From NCBI GenBank assembly GCA_045546275.1, contig JAZQCM010000037.1:24514-88513 (forward strand): a stretch of 64,000 nucleotides of DNA, written 5' to 3'. This document shows positions 51,883-59,945 of this stretch, piece by piece. The position numbers and the translations under genes were made by a program. The number at the start of each line of letters is the position of its first letter. The first letter of the stretch is position 1. This DNA is from RGIG1927 sp045546275. GTDB lineage: Bacteria; Bacillota; Clostridia; UMGS1883. The notes beneath the pieces are model-generated. The model was not told the DNA's origin, made no database searches, and saw only the letters and a program-made list of their open reading frames with translations.

Positions 51883-52411
51883 TTCATATTTTTTTGATAC
51901 GGATTGTCTTTCAGCGTTTTTATGGGTTAAAAACGAAAGCATCCTTGCAAAACTTTATCCAGGTAAAATTATTTTACCTATGCAAGTGTATGATGAAATA
52001 AAAAAAGTTCCACCACTTATAAAACGAGTTGAGTTAATGAGAAATAACAATCAGTTGTCCGTTGAAAGTATTATGACGGGGACCGAAGAATATAATGATT
52101 ATTATTCGCTGGCTATATGCCCGAACAAAGGAGTGAAAATTATTGGCAGGGGTGAAGCGGCTACAATTGCATTGAAAAAAAAATATGATGGAATCCTGGC
52201 AAGCAATAATCTCAGTGATATCATGACTTATGTAGAGAAGTATAATCTTAAGCATATTACAACTGGTGAGATCCTTGTAGACGCTTTGGCGAAAAACATA
52301 ATAACTGAATCTGAGGGGAATACTATTTGGCAAAATATGTTGGCTAAGAAAAGAATGCTTCCGGCAAATACATTTACAGAGTATTTGACCAACCGTGACA
52401 AAACTATATAA
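51875..52411 (+). CDS. PIN-like nuclease-fold protein
   Basis: The 178-residue protein starts with the PIN pattern FFDTDCLSAF (acidic residues 8 and 10), has a central GRGEAATIAL motif with Glu and an ILASNNLSDI strand in which the usual acidic pair is Asn-Asn. PIN proteins are RNases and toxins. The Asn-Asn change may alter metal binding or be characteristic of this subfamily. Translationally coupled to the ImmA peptidase. Confidence 0.75.
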   Translation: MTDSYFFDTDCLSAFLWVKNESILAKLYPGKIILPMQVYDEIKKVPPLIKRVELMRNNNQLSVESIMTGTEEYNDYYSLAICPNKGVKIIGRGEAATIALKKKYDGILASNNLSDIMTYVEKYNLKHITTGEILVDALAKNIITESEGNTIWQNMLAKKRMLPANTFTEYLTNRDKTI

Positions 52412-52423
52412 TCATAACACAAT

Positions 52424-52465
52424 AAGGCTCAAGCAGAGGGGGTACCTTTGCATTGAGCCTTTTTC
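52424..52465 (+). terminator. Terminator of the XRE-ImmA-PIN operon
   Basis: Stem AAGGCTCAA/TTGAGCCTT (52424-52432, 52453-52461) with a T-run separates the convergent PIN and recombinase genes. Confidence 0.75.
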
Positions 52466-52473
52466 TTTTGCCG

Positions 52474-54054
52474 TTATAAGCTTTTTGTAATTTCTGCACC
52501 ATTTTTGAAGTGGAAGGTAAGGTTGCCATTATCGTATACGGTGACCTTTTCTATTGTGGCGTTCCAGAGCTTTTCATCAAAGGAAAAGGGGAGGGTGTCA
52601 ACTTCTTTTATGCCAAACATAAATGCGCTTATTGCCTCGGCTTTCACGAAGCGGTTATCTTTTGCTTTCTGAAGCCTTTCATATTCCGTTTTTGCTTTAT
52701 TAAAGCGGGCGGTGAGGGAATCGTACTGCTCGGTGTATTCCGTAAGCGAAAGGGATGATGCATCATCCTCGATAAGCTTTCTCACAAGGGTTGATGCCGT
52801 GTCAATTTCCTCAAGCAGGGCTTGTGACTCTCTTTCTAAATCCGTAGTGTTCATGAGTGTGTCATAAAGGAGCCTACAATCCTCAAGGAGTGCAGTGCGG
52901 TCGGAAAGAAGGGCGCTCAAAGCCTCGATAAACAGCCTTTTAATGTCATCCTCGTAAAGGTGCAGGGAGGTGCATCTTTTATCGCCCTTGAACTTGTTGT
53001 TGCACTGCCATATTGTGCGCCTGTATTTGCTGTTACTGTGCCATACCTTTGAACCGTAAAACTCACCACAGTCGGCACATACAAGCTTTGCGGAAAAGGG
53101 GCTTAAGCTGTTATGGTGCTTACCCTTTGATTTTCGTGCTTTCATTTCAGACTGCACGATTTCCCATTCCTCCGGTGAAATTATGGCAGGGTGGCTTTCG
53201 GTCACATAGTACTGTGGTACCTCGCCTTCGTTTATCTTCATTTTCTTTTGCAGAAAGTCCACAGTGAATTTCTTTTGAAGTATGGCTGCACCCTTATACT
53301 TTTCGTTTGTGAGTATGCTATCAATGGTAGAGGTCTGCCATGTGTCTTTGCCTCGGGGAGTGGGGATATTAGCTTTTGTCAGCTGCCTTGCAATGGCGTT
53401 TACGGTTTTGCCTTCAATAAAAAGCTTGTATATAAGGCGGACAATTTGTGCTTCCTCGGGCACAATTACAGGTGTTCCGTCTGTACCCTTTTTGTAGCCT
53501 AAGAATGAGCTGTAAGGCATTGTGACCTTTCCGTCTGCAAAGCGCTTTCTCTGGCCCCAGGTTACGTTTTCGGAAATGGAGCGACTTTCCTCCTGTGCAA
53601 GGGAGCTCATTATGGTGATGAGAAGCTCGCCCTTACTGTCAAGAGTGTAAATGTTCTCCTTTTCAAAATAGACCTCAACACCTTTGTTCTTGAGATTTCT
53701 TACGGCAACAAGGCTGTCTACCGTATTTCGTGCAAATCGGCTGACTGACTTTGTTACAATAAGGTCAATCTTTCCATCCAGGGCATCCTTTATCATGCGG
53801 TTGAAGCCGTCACGCTTTTTGGTGTTAACTGCTGAAATGCCCTCATCGGTATAAACCTCTACAAACTCCCAATCGGGGTTTCGGGCTATGTAGTTTGTGT
53901 AATAATCAACCTGTGCCCTGTAGCTTGTCTGCTGCTCCTCGCTGTCGGTTGAAACACGTGCATAGGCGGCAACACGTCTTCTGGTAGGAATAACCACAGA
54001 GAGCCTTGTGGCAGGGTTTATGGTAGGGGGTATAACGGTGATTTTTTTAGCCAA
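52474..54054 (-). CDS. Large serine recombinase 1
   Basis: The 526-residue protein has an N-terminal resolvase domain with catalytic Ser in YARVSTDSEEQQTS, conserved SRFARNT and EESRSISEN motifs, a recombinase domain, a zinc ribbon (CADCG...WQC) and a C-terminal coiled coil (about 405-470). Large serine integrases move phages and transposons without homology. The start is TTG 54054, overlapping the end of recombinase 2 by 8 nt. Confidence 0.94.
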   Translation of the reverse strand: MAKKITVIPPTINPATRLSVVIPTRRRVAAYARVSTDSEEQQTSYRAQVDYYTNYIARNPDWEFVEVYTDEGISAVNTKKRDGFNRMIKDALDGKIDLIVTKSVSRFARNTVDSLVAVRNLKNKGVEVYFEKENIYTLDSKGELLITIMSSLAQEESRSISENVTWGQRKRFADGKVTMPYSSFLGYKKGTDGTPVIVPEEAQIVRLIYKLFIEGKTVNAIARQLTKANIPTPRGKDTWQTSTIDSILTNEKYKGAAILQKKFTVDFLQKKMKINEGEVPQYYVTESHPAIISPEEWEIVQSEMKARKSKGKHHNSLSPFSAKLVCADCGEFYGSKVWHSNSKYRRTIWQCNNKFKGDKRCTSLHLYEDDIKRLFIEALSALLSDRTALLEDCRLLYDTLMNTTDLERESQALLEEIDTASTLVRKLIEDDASSLSLTEYTEQYDSLTARFNKAKTEYERLQKAKDNRFVKAEAISAFMFGIKEVDTLPFSFDEKLWNATIEKVTVYDNGNLTFHFKNGAEITKSL

Positions 54055-55321
54055 CTTTCTTCATCCTTTCAAGTGCTTTTGTTCGGGCCTGTTCTTTCAT
54101 TTCCTCTGTCCAGCTTTCCCTTCGTGAACGGTCACACCAGGTTGTTTCAAATGTTTCGCCATTCTTGAGCTTGATTATCAATGTATTGTATGGCTCGGTA
54201 GTGATGCTTTTTATTTGCTCAACCCTTATGCCTAAGCTATCAATCTTTTCGAATAGAATATCCTCCGGGATTTGTTTTGAGGGGCAGGCGGATTTGCCTT
54301 GGGTATTGTAGGTTGAGCATATCCATACTGCGTTGTATTTTGTAACCTTTCGTCTGTAATGCTTGCCACAAAAGGCGCAGGTAATGAGGCTTTTTAAGGG
54401 GCTATCCACAGGGGCTTTCCGTCCTGCAACCTTTTCTGCCCGCCTGGTCATTTCCATGTGCGCTAAGTTATAGGTACCAATATCAATGATTGCCTCGTGG
54501 CTGTCTTCTATGTGGTACTTGGGAAGAGTGCCGTAGTTAAATTCCTTCTTCTTGGTAAGATGGTCGGAAACATAGGTCTTTTGAAGTATCAGGTTGCCTG
54601 TATAGGTGTAGTTATTGATAACATCACGTATGTTTGCTCGTTTCCACTGCTTGCCGTTCCGTGTGGGGTAGCCTTCCTCATTGAGCTTGTTTGCGATGGT
54701 CACATATCCCATGCCTTCAAGGTAGTATTTATATATGAGGCGTATAACCATTGCTTCACTTTCAACTATTCTGAAAGCTCCATCCTTGAAGCGATAGCCG
54801 TAAATGGTGCGGTTCCAGGGAAGACCCTCTTCAAAGGTTTTCTTTACGCGCCATTTCATATTTTCACTTACGGATAAGCTTTCCTCCTGTGCATAGGATG
54901 CGAGAATGGTCAGCATCAGCTCTCCGTCAGCGCTCAGTGTGTGAATGTTCTGTTCCTCAAAATAAACGTCAATGCCTAAGTTTTTGAACTCACGCACTGT
55001 TTCCAGTACGGTTACGGTGTTTCGTGCAAAACGAGAGATTGACTTGGTGATAACTATGTCAATTTTCCCCGCCCTGCAATCGGCTATGAGGCGTTTTAAG
55101 CCTTCACGGGTATCCTTTGTGCCTGTTTTGGCTTCGTCTGCGTAAATGCCTGCAAAGGACCAATTTTTGTGGCTTTCTATGTAGCTTTTGTAGTAGCTTA
55201 CTTGAGATGAAAGGGAATGAAGCATTGTATCCTTTCCTGTTGAGACTCGTGCGTATGCTGCTACACGCTTTGGCTTTAATATGTCAAGCCTTGGCATGGT
55301 AACTTTTGTTACAGTTTTCAT
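54047..55321 (-). CDS. Large serine recombinase 2
   Basis: A second large serine recombinase (424 aa) with catalytic Ser in YARVSTGKDTM, SRFARNTVTVLE, a recombinase domain and a zinc ribbon (CAFCG...WICSTY). It lacks the long coiled coil of its neighbour. The overlapping tandem arrangement recalls recombinase pairs such as CcrA/CcrB that act together. GGAGG precedes the ATG. Confidence 0.94.
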   Translation of the reverse strand: MKTVTKVTMPRLDILKPKRVAAYARVSTGKDTMLHSLSSQVSYYKSYIESHKNWSFAGIYADEAKTGTKDTREGLKRLIADCRAGKIDIVITKSISRFARNTVTVLETVREFKNLGIDVYFEEQNIHTLSADGELMLTILASYAQEESLSVSENMKWRVKKTFEEGLPWNRTIYGYRFKDGAFRIVESEAMVIRLIYKYYLEGMGYVTIANKLNEEGYPTRNGKQWKRANIRDVINNYTYTGNLILQKTYVSDHLTKKKEFNYGTLPKYHIEDSHEAIIDIGTYNLAHMEMTRRAEKVAGRKAPVDSPLKSLITCAFCGKHYRRKVTKYNAVWICSTYNTQGKSACPSKQIPEDILFEKIDSLGIRVEQIKSITTEPYNTLIIKLKNGETFETTWCDRSRRESWTEEMKEQARTKALERMKKVG

Positions 55322-55334
55322 TTTTGTCCTCCTT

Positions 55335-55790
55335 TTAAATATCTAAACTTCCGCCCATGGCACTTTTTAAGGCTGCATCTTTCAGAAAGGCCTCATCAAA
55401 GCCACAGTCCTTATAGCCTTCACGGATGGTTGCGTAGTAATGGCAGCCTGGTGTGCTGATGGGGCGGTCACCGTTCATTATGTAAATGTATGCGGTTACC
55501 AATTCCCCGTTGAACACCACCTCAATGCATTCCTTTCTATAAAGGTAAGGGTAGCCTTCGTAGTGGTCCAGAGCTCTTTCATCGTTTGTTGAGGTTTCCC
55601 ATAAAAGCACCGGTACCCTCGAGCCGTCCTTTGGTTCGACGGTGGCCACAGCAGCCTCGTGTCGGCCTCTGAAAATAAGCTCGAACCCTTCAAGGAAGGT
55701 TGTTCCAAGGACCGTGGCTTCGGGGCAGCGATACCCCATTTGCTTTACATTGAGATTTGAACCGTAGGCAAGATAGATTTTTTTCGACAT
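55335..55790 (-). CDS. Gamma-glutamylcyclotransferase-like (AIG2) protein
   Basis: The 151-residue protein has the GGCT substrate loop YGSNLN near the N-terminus and the DHYEGYP motif with the conserved Glu. GGCT enzymes cleave gamma-glutamyl bonds with cyclisation to 5-oxoproline. Its partner upstream is an amidoligase, which would make such bonds. AAGGAGG precedes the ATG. Confidence 0.88.
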   Translation of the reverse strand: MSKKIYLAYGSNLNVKQMGYRCPEATVLGTTFLEGFELIFRGRHEAAVATVEPKDGSRVPVLLWETSTNDERALDHYEGYPYLYRKECIEVVFNGELVTAYIYIMNGDRPISTPGCHYYATIREGYKDCGFDEAFLKDAALKSAMGGSLDI

Positions 55791-55831
55791 TGTTATGTCC
55801 TCCTTAAATTTGATTTGAAGGTAAAGACCCT

Positions 55832-55874
55832 CCTACCACCTTAAGGACGGCAGGGCCGTCCGTGGTGTGGTAGG
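55832..55874. repeat. Composite hairpin between amidoligase and GGCT genes
   Basis: Outer arms CCTACCAC/GTGGTAGG (55832-55839, 55867-55874) enclose GGACGGC/GCCGTCC (55845-55851, 55855-55861). It probably folds in the operon RNA. Confidence 0.65.
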
Positions 55875-55882
55875 TTGGGCTT

Positions 55883-56779
55883 TTATGCTCTGAATCTCCA
55901 AGCTGCGGAGCCTTCAAGGTGTGTGGTTAAGTGCTCTCTGCAGTTTTTGAATTCGTCCCCGATGAAGCCGATGCGGTTGAGGTAGGTTCTCATTGCGAAC
56001 TTTTCGTTTTCAACCTGCGGCTTCTTTGCGGAAGCGGATTTCTGTGTGAGTGCTTGGTGGTTCAAGGCAAGGGCAAGAACTATGTAGCTTCTTATTTTTC
56101 CGGCGTGAAGCTCGCTGTTGAAGCCTCGAAGTTCCACGGTGTGGTTGCCGGTGAAAAAGCTGTGGAGGTTTAAGAAATGGTATCGGCTTGAGTGGTAGTG
56201 TGTGCTTCTTGCTCCCATGTAATCTTCGTACCAAATGTCCTCGATTGTGGAAAGCATGCTGGGCTTCACTCTGTTCATCTTTTCAACAAGGCGTGCATCC
56301 ATCTTCTTGCAAAATCTCGCTCTCTCGGGTTTGATTTGAAGTGCCTTGTAAAAAAGGTCGTTCTTGGAGGCGATGATGTTTATGAAGTTTCTTATGCTTC
56401 TTGCATCGTGGTTCGCTCCATCGAGGTGAATGTGGATTCCGCAGGATTCGTTTGCGAAGCCTCCGGCGTGTCTTAATTCTCTTACAAGCTCCTGCAGCTT
56501 TTCAATGTCCTCACTGTAGGTAAGAATGGGGCTAACAAGTTCAACGCTGTATAATCCGCTTGCGGAGGTTTTTCTTCCGTTAAGCTTTGTCTGGGTGTGA
56601 ATGCTTCCGTCGCTCATCAGCTTCCACTTTCTCCCGTCCGGGGTTGTTACTGTGTAGGTTCCGTAGTAGGTGCCTGTGTATTCGTAGCTTCCTCCGAGGA
56701 CCCTTGCTGCGATAAGTGCTGCACCTTCTCTTGTAATGCCTGTGAATTCAATCTCGATACCAAATCTTGTGTTTAACAT
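55883..56779 (-). CDS. Amidoligase family (Amidoligase_2) enzyme
   Basis: The 298-residue protein begins FGIEIEFTG, has SVELVSPIL and CGIHIHLDG motifs and an HTVELRGFN strand, matching the glutamine-synthetase-like Amidoligase_2 family. These enzymes are predicted to form amide bonds on peptides or small molecules and are typically paired with a GGCT, as here. The substrate is unknown. GGAGCAAG precedes the ATG. Confidence 0.88.
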   Translation of the reverse strand: MLNTRFGIEIEFTGITREGAALIAARVLGGSYEYTGTYYGTYTVTTPDGRKWKLMSDGSIHTQTKLNGRKTSASGLYSVELVSPILTYSEDIEKLQELVRELRHAGGFANESCGIHIHLDGANHDARSIRNFINIIASKNDLFYKALQIKPERARFCKKMDARLVEKMNRVKPSMLSTIEDIWYEDYMGARSTHYHSSRYHFLNLHSFFTGNHTVELRGFNSELHAGKIRSYIVLALALNHQALTQKSASAKKPQVENEKFAMRTYLNRIGFIGDEFKNCREHLTTHLEGSAAWRFRA

Positions 56780-56917
56780 TTTTCTTGCTCCTTTTCACCT
56801 TGAAGTGTAGTTGTTTCGTTGTGTATATATATCACTCTAAAAGGGTTAAATAGCAAGTTGTATTTTGGCATAAAGTACACAAATATGAGAGGCTCAATTT
56901 GTGTGTATTTTTACCTT

Positions 56918-57085
56918 TTAAGCGGCAAAAATGCTTGAAGCGTTAAAGCCGTATTTTTTGTTTATAACCCGATACAGCTCTTTCTTTTCTGTTTGCGTAA
57001 TGACCTTATCCTGTGCCAGAAGGTCAATGACGGAAATGGCAGTACGGTAATTGATGATATTCTTTACTGTGTATGTGTTTTTCAT
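56918..57085 (-). CDS. Small conserved protein of the recombinase operon
   Basis: The 55-residue protein (MKNTYTVKNIINYRTA...) has a helical profile and ends KKYGFNASSIFAA. The function is unknown; small proteins near serine recombinases may be directionality factors or regulators. AAAGGAG lies 8 nt before ATG 57085. It starts directly after the HTH gene. Confidence 0.65.
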   Translation of the reverse strand: MKNTYTVKNIINYRTAISVIDLLAQDKVITQTEKKELYRVINKKYGFNASSIFAA

Positions 57086-57087
57086 TG

Positions 57088-57345
57088 TCATGCTCCTTTC
57101 TTTCGGGTATTGTTCCAGTAGGTAATGCGGCACTTGTCGGAGCAAAAACGTTTAGTCTTTCGTCCGGGTGTTTGCACTATGGGTGTATCACAGCATTCGC
57201 AGGCCACTGTGTTACAGATTACAGGGTGCCGTCTTATGTGGGACTTAACGGTGTTTACCGATATGCCAAGCTGTGCAGCTATTTCGGTTGGTGTGTGGCC
57301 TTTCAGGCGTAAATTATTAATTTGTGTAATGTGTAGTTTGTACAT
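57088..57345 (-). CDS. Helix-turn-helix protein with zinc-finger tail
   Basis: The 85-residue protein has a sigma-70-region-4-like HTH (GHTPTEIAAQLGISVNTVKSHIRR, given as two adjoining blocks 17-29 and 30-40) and a C-terminal CECCD...FCSDKC zinc cluster. It is probably the regulator of the recombinase/amidoligase operon, of which it is the first gene. ATG 57345 has AAAGGAA upstream; longer ORF starts lack an RBS. Confidence 0.78.
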   Translation of the reverse strand: MYKLHITQINNLRLKGHTPTEIAAQLGISVNTVKSHIRRHPVICNTVACECCDTPIVQTPGRKTKRFCSDKCRITYWNNTRKKGA

Positions 57346-57359
57346 ATCGGTTCCTTTCC

Positions 57360-57384
57360 GATCCCCCCGGGGGGTGGGGGGATC
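57360..57384. repeat. C6G6-T-G6 palindrome upstream of the HTH gene
   Basis: GATCCCCCC and GGGGGGATC form perfect 9-bp arms around GGGGGGT. The G-rich strand has two G6 tracts. It sits 15 bp upstream of the HTH gene start. Confidence 0.75.
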
Positions 57385-57552
57385 TAAATCTCTACAGCTT
57401 TTTGATATGGCAACGGGTGGGGGCAATTACGCACAAAAAGCGGAATTCAAAGGGGGTATTAACCCTACAATCAAACTTACAAGAACTTTGGCATAGAAAA
57501 AGCCCTGCAGGATTGCTCCCACAAGGCTTTCATATAAATTTTCACTATTATA

Positions 57553-57565
57553 ACTATACTATAGT
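57553..57565. promoter_or_regulatory. Candidate operator ACTATA-C-TATAGT
   Basis: A perfect 6-1-6 palindrome overlapping a TATAAT-like element (minus strand) in the region upstream of the HTH gene. Confidence 0.4.
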
Positions 57566-57630
57566 CAAGGATGGAATTATAGGGAACTTTAGGGAACACT
57601 TTTTGCTTTCAGTATTTTCATCCTTATTTT

Positions 57631-57734
57631 GTGCGGAAGATTTTTGACTCAACGTTTCGTAGTAGGGAAAGGCAGGCTTTTAGCCTTTCCCCTACTCGTG
57701 AACGTACGGAACGGAAGTGACTATATACAATAGG
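57631..57734. repeat. 104-bp repeat, copy 1
   Basis: Identical to 58297-58400 at 101 of 104 positions. It contains the hairpin AGTAGGGAAAGGC...GCCTTTCCCCTACT (57661-57694). Confidence 0.92.
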
Positions 57735-58168
57735 TTTTCCGTTCATGGAAGAAAACTGGAAAAATACAGTTTTCCGTTTTTTCATCTTTTATCAGAAATT
57801 TTTACTTCAAAAGAAGTCAAAAATATGAGTTGTATTAATGCATTTATTTAAGTGGGAATAATCGCAAGGGAGGATGAAGATGGTAACATAATCAAACTTA
57901 TGCCTATTCCCCTGAAAACTTATGCGAATTTGTGTATGACACCCCACGCCCGTTGCTCGAAGTTTTAGTCACAGAGATTCTGACACCCCCGCCCCTGTTA
58001 CGGTAATTGCTGATTAAGTATGCAGAGAACCTGTTTCGGCTTAACTTCCAGCTGTCATTCTAATATTAACACAAAGGATAAGTGCGAAATAGTGCCCTTT
58101 ACTGCATCATATAATCTTTTTTGGAATTTTCATTTCTCAAGCTTCTTTCTCATCAGTATTAAAAAAGG

Positions 58169-58272
58169 TATGTTGCAGTCTACGATAGTCATATACAAAA
58201 CTTTTATATATGTTTTTTTATAAATTTTCCCTAAGGGACTTTTTATATATGACCATAAGAGACTGCAACATA
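58169..58272. repeat. Long imperfect palindrome with 13-bp terminal inverted repeats
   Basis: TATGTTGCAGTCT (58169-58181) is repeated inverted as AGACTGCAACATA (58260-58272). Inside, GTCATATA/TATATGAC (58188-58195, 58246-58253) and TCCCT/AGGGA near 58228-58238 continue the symmetry. It could be a miniature element. Confidence 0.75.
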
Positions 58273-58296
58273 AGACCTATAAAGCTATGGCAATAT

Positions 58297-58400
58297 GTGC
58301 GGAATATTTTTGATTCAACGTTTCGTAGTAGGGAAAGGCAGGCTTTTAGCCTTTCCCCTACTCGTGAACGTACGGAACGGAAGTGACTATATATAATAGG
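58297..58400. repeat. 104-bp repeat, copy 2
   Basis: Second copy of the 57631-57734 sequence in the same orientation, three mismatches, 666 bp apart start to start. Confidence 0.92.
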
Positions 58401-58597
58401 GGTTCCGTTTCCGGAAAAAACGAAAGTTCCCGTCATAAATTTTCCGTTTTTGAAGCTAACAGGTGGGTTTGGATTTGCGGTGAGACCGAATTGTTATTAA
58501 AATAAGTACAAGTAAAAAAATGAAGCGAGTCGATAAAATACGGGTAATAAATTGATATCACATTAAAAATATACAAAAAATTCAAAAAGAATATACA

Positions 58598-58626
58598 TTG
58601 ACATTTTTACTCGCTCCCTATAAAAT
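58598..58626 (+). promoter_or_regulatory. Orphan promoter
   Basis: TTGACA (58598-58603), 17-nt spacer and TAAAAT (58621-58626), with no protein gene downstream on this strand before a terminator. Confidence 0.65.
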
Positions 58627-58632
58627 TATATT

Positions 58633-58817
58633 GGCTGTTTTACAGGGAATGAGTTCAGCTGTTCGTTTTTTAACCCCCGTATGCGACAGATCCCTCCGTA
58701 AAATTATGTCTGTCGCATAACCGAAATAATCCGCACAACAGGTGCGGTGTACTATAAACTTTTTTCATTTTCCTCCTTTTTGGAACCAAAAAGCACCGCT
58801 TAAAAACGGTGCTTTTT
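58633..58817 (+). ncRNA. Candidate structured small RNA
   Basis: From the predicted start near 58633 the transcript would contain an 11-bp hairpin TATGCGACAGA/TCTGTCGCATA (58680-58690, 58709-58719), a 6-bp hairpin CCGCAC/GTGCGG (58731-58747) and a terminator. A 23-codon ORF (58649-58720) has its AGGG only 2-3 nt before the ATG and is unlikely to be the main product. No known family was recognised. Confidence 0.45.
58788..58817. terminator. Bidirectional terminator
   Basis: Stem AAAAAGCACCG/CGGTGCTTTTT serves the AraC gene (minus) and any plus-strand transcript. Confidence 0.87.
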
Positions 58818-58822
58818 GCGTG

Positions 58823-59665
58823 TCAGCCTATATTCTGTTTGTTTTGCTTCCTAAATTCTGACGGCGGCATTCCAACATATTGAGAAAAAGTTTTTGAAAA
58901 GTGAGGAACATCAGTAAACGAAAGCTGTATTGCAACATTTGGTATGTTTGTGTCAACACTTAGTAGCAAAAGCTTTTTCGCAAGTTCAATTTTTTCTTTC
59001 AGTATGTATTGGTTAGGGGGGAGACCATAAGTTTTTTTAAAAAGTGTTGAAAAATAGGGCAGACTCATGCCAACGTAGTCTGCAATTTCCGAAACTGCAA
59101 TTTTTTCGGAAATATGTGCGTCAATATAATTTTTTGCTACACTTATCGGTGAAGGATTTTTTTGACTTTTTTCGCTTAAACGAGCAAGGTCGGCTATAAG
59201 TTTATAGAGCAAGTCCTCAAACTTTTCTGTTATGTCATCGCTTGAGTTTTTAAAAAGCTCAAAAATTTCATCTAAGTGTACGGGGGAATTTACTCCCTGA
59301 AAGTAAACAATGTCATTTATTCCGAAAAGCTGCAGAAGAGAGAGAGGGAAGTTTGTCTTTCTATCAATGGTGACCCATATTTTTTTCCAGGGGTCAGTGC
59401 GGTCTGAGTAATAATGCTGATAACCCGGAGGGAGAATGAAAAAGTCACCCTTTGAAACAGTATAATGATGATTATCGGTCATAATTACACCTTTACCGGA
59501 GTAGACATATTCGATTGAATAGCGCACAGCATGGTCGATATGAACTGCATAATCAGGGTCCGGATTTGTAATTCCGCAGAGAGAACGAAGTATGTGCGAG
59601 GACTGCGTTCCTGTGTATTCATATATTTCTTCTTTGTCCGAATGAACGCTGTGGAATACTTTCAA
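58823..59665 (-). CDS. AraC-family regulator with N-terminal cupin
   Basis: The protein (about 280 aa) has a cupin sensor (around YVYSGKGVIM and FFILPPGYQHYY) and a C-terminal double HTH of the AraC type (SEIADYVGMSLPYFSTLFKK and FTDVPHFSKTFSQYVGMPP). Such regulators sense sugars and activate neighbouring glycosidase genes. It is divergent from the large glycosidase at 59946. The start is uncertain: TTG 59665 after AAAAGGTG is preferred over TTG 59704. Confidence 0.88.
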   Translation of the reverse strand: MKVFHSVHSDKEEIYEYTGTQSSHILRSLCGITNPDPDYAVHIDHAVRYSIEYVYSGKGVIMTDNHHYTVSKGDFFILPPGYQHYYSDRTDPWKKIWVTIDRKTNFPLSLLQLFGINDIVYFQGVNSPVHLDEIFELFKNSSDDITEKFEDLLYKLIADLARLSEKSQKNPSPISVAKNYIDAHISEKIAVSEIADYVGMSLPYFSTLFKKTYGLPPNQYILKEKIELAKKLLLLSVDTNIPNVAIQLSFTDVPHFSKTFSQYVGMPPSEFRKQNKQNIG

Positions 59666-59945
59666 AATTTTCAACACCTTTTCTTGTAAAATTTTAAAGA
59701 GCAAAGGAAAATTTTACGTATTATAGAAAAATTATACAATACAAGAGGTGCTTTGTCAATAGCATGAAGTGCATAAACACCGAAACCTTAATTGTTTATT
59801 GAAAAAAATATACAAATTATTGTCTTTACAAAAAGAATATCAATTTTTTACACCAAACAGCAAATAAAAACTTGTTTTTGTGTATGTTATAGAATCGGAA
59901 ATTATGATATTGTAAATTAGAAATATGATATAAGGGGTGGAAATT

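Larger units (their letters stand above)
57385..58822. other. Gene-free region with repeats
   Basis: About 1.4 kb without a supportable protein gene. It holds the duplicated 104-bp repeat, a long inverted repeat, C-rich direct repeats TGACACCCC (57937, 57981) and a promoter-hairpins-terminator unit. Short ORFs here lack RBSs and recognisable content. Confidence 0.7.

Noticed and set aside
57125..57647. Plus-strand frames opposite the HTH gene
   Set aside because: They are shadows of the minus-strand zinc-HTH gene, whose motifs and RBS are clear.
58020..58436. Short frames on both strands in the gene-free region
   Set aside because: Low-complexity translations, no RBS, overlapping repeats and inverted repeats.
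58649..58720. 23-codon ORF in the candidate small RNA
   Set aside because: The RBS-like AGGG is only 2-3 nt from the ATG and the ORF spans the main hairpin; kept only as a remark.
47068..58822. tRNA-Arg 3' end as attachment site of the recombinase element
   Set aside because: I could not find a second copy of the tRNA 3' end downstream, and serine recombinases often do not target tRNAs. The element limits stay open.
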